A DNA stretch of 41,852 bases, from contig DGMY01000077.1 of NCBI GenBank assembly GCA_002388665.1, positions 1-41,852 on the forward strand, written 5' to 3'. Origin of the DNA: Opitutia bacterium UBA4506 (lineage in GTDB: Bacteria > Verrucomicrobiota > Verrucomicrobiia > Opitutales > Puniceicoccaceae). Under the pieces are notes generated by a model that saw nothing but the letters and a program-made list of their open reading frames with translations, was not told where the DNA came from and searched no databases. The first letter of the stretch is position 1; each line of letters begins with the position of its first letter. The translations under genes and the position numbers were made by a program. This document shows, one piece after another, positions 41,218 to 41,852 of this stretch.

Positions 41218-41550
41218 CGGTTGCGGGTAATGCTTGAGGGGTGGGTTTTGGAAATCTGCTTTCGCAGTAAATCAATTTTTTACGATATTCAGTTCAATGG
41301 ACAAAGGGCAAGGCAAACATTAGGGCGATCGCTCTAATGAGCTACGAAAGCGCTGGGGAGATCTCTTCTGGTCCTGTTCAGGAGTGCGTTAAATCGGGTA
41401 GTTCGCACGATTGGAGAAAAAACTGTAGCCGAAGTTGTTGACTGTTGAATTAGGGGAGTGGTGCTTCTTGCTCGAATTCAAGAAATTGTTCGTTTTGTAC
41501 GAATCGTCGGCATTATCGGTTCGATGCGCAGGCAATTTCTCTGGGTGGGG
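41218..41550. other. Gene-free interval with palindrome
   Basis: 333 bases with no supported gene. A near-perfect 20-bp palindrome lies at 41319-41338: ATTAG, G, GCGATCGC, T, CTAAT, with one mismatched pair. It is about 100 bases upstream of the PEP-CTERM gene start, so it may be an operator. The rest, up to the second heptad element, shows no clear signal. Confidence 0.45.
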
Positions 41551-41838
41551 GCCATCGGAACGATGGGGAAGAGGAGAGCGTCCTACGGCCGCGGATATGG
41601 GATACGGGGATATGGGGATATGGGATAGGGGATACGGGGATATGGGATAGGGGATATGGAGGAACGTTAAACTTTAAACGTTAAACACTAAACTTTTAAC
41701 GTTGAATTCTGATCGCTAGATCAGCTGCCCTCCGCCCTCCGACCTCCGACCTCTGCCCACTGACCTCTGATCTCCGACCTCTGACCTCCGACCTCTGACC
41801 GCCGCCCTCTGACCTCTGCCCTCCGACTACTGTCCTAG
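41551..41838. repeat. Composite heptanucleotide repeat element, copy 2
   Basis: Same module order as copy 1: hairpin CCATCG/CGATGG (41552-41566), lead GGAGAGCGTCCTACGGCCGC (from 41573), GATATGG-type units with 1-base variations (about 41593-41660), inverted repeat AACGTTAAA (41663-41671) / TTTAACGTT (41695-41703) enclosing NNTAAAC units, and 16 in-register TCYGACC-type units (41724-41835) ending at TGTCCTAG (41831-41838). The non-array parts are nearly identical to copy 1, while array lengths and unit variants differ. This shows that the arrays change faster than the framing sequence. Confidence 0.9.
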
Positions 41839-41852
41839 TAGATGGGGATACT

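Overview
The window reads as chromosomal DNA of a Gram-negative member of the PVC group, most likely Verrucomicrobiota (Opitutae-like). This is an inference from a PEP-CTERM secreted protein with a short RRRR tail, an RNase HIII, Mla-type outer-membrane lipid transport genes, an inverse-autotransporter barrel, GC content in the mid-50s and generally weak Shine-Dalgarno sequences. Nothing in the sequence names the species.

Layout. 1-352 and 41551-41838 carry two direct copies of an unusual composite element made of three different 7-bp tandem arrays. 415-4066 holds a secreted beta-helix protein, a small zinc-ribbon membrane protein, a possible remnant gene and an LLM-class flavin monooxygenase preceded by a long inverted repeat. 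4394-8395 (minus strand) is a membrane-stress operon: a candidate ribbon-helix-helix regulator, PspA/IM30, YqiJ-like and flotillin (YqiK-like) proteins, with a perfect 17-bp palindrome on the promoter and a strong terminator at the end.

8640-19939 (plus strand) is the centrepiece: a nine-gene nitrogen-scavenging operon. It encodes an ABC importer (binding protein, permease, ATPase), a creatininase-family amidohydrolase, a type III/GlnT-like glutamine synthetase, a NikR-like regulator that has lost three of four nickel ligands, the two DUF1989 proteins that form carboxyguanidine deiminase in other bacteria, and a biotin-dependent urea/guanidine carboxylase. A near-consensus sigma-54 promoter and an adjoining NikR-spaced inverted repeat lie just before the first gene. 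The expected last enzyme, allophanate hydrolase, is absent from the window.

19961-22424 is a convergent cytosolic hybrid histidine kinase. 22426-32427 (minus strand) is a tightly packed seven-gene run: an AspT/YidE-type transporter, MlaE, MlaF, MlaD, a PqiC-like lipoprotein, a 1279-residue inverse autotransporter with a beta-helix passenger, and RNase HIII. Five consecutive Mla-to-autotransporter genes overlap by 4 bases. 32510-33905 carries a small membrane protein coupled to DNA polymerase IV. 33940-36138 (minus) carries a VWA-domain membrane protein, a DUF374 acyltransferase and an HPr phosphocarrier. A tRNA-Asp(GTC) follows at 36200-36276, then a small coiled-coil membrane protein, a DUF2130 protein, a phospholipase D-family lipoprotein and a LamG/PEP-CTERM protein.

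How the parts work together: the central operon would import a guanidine-like or urea-like compound, carboxylate and deiminate it, and capture released ammonia through glutamine synthetase under nitrogen (sigma-54) control. The 22-32 kb and 4-8 kb operons both concern envelope integrity.
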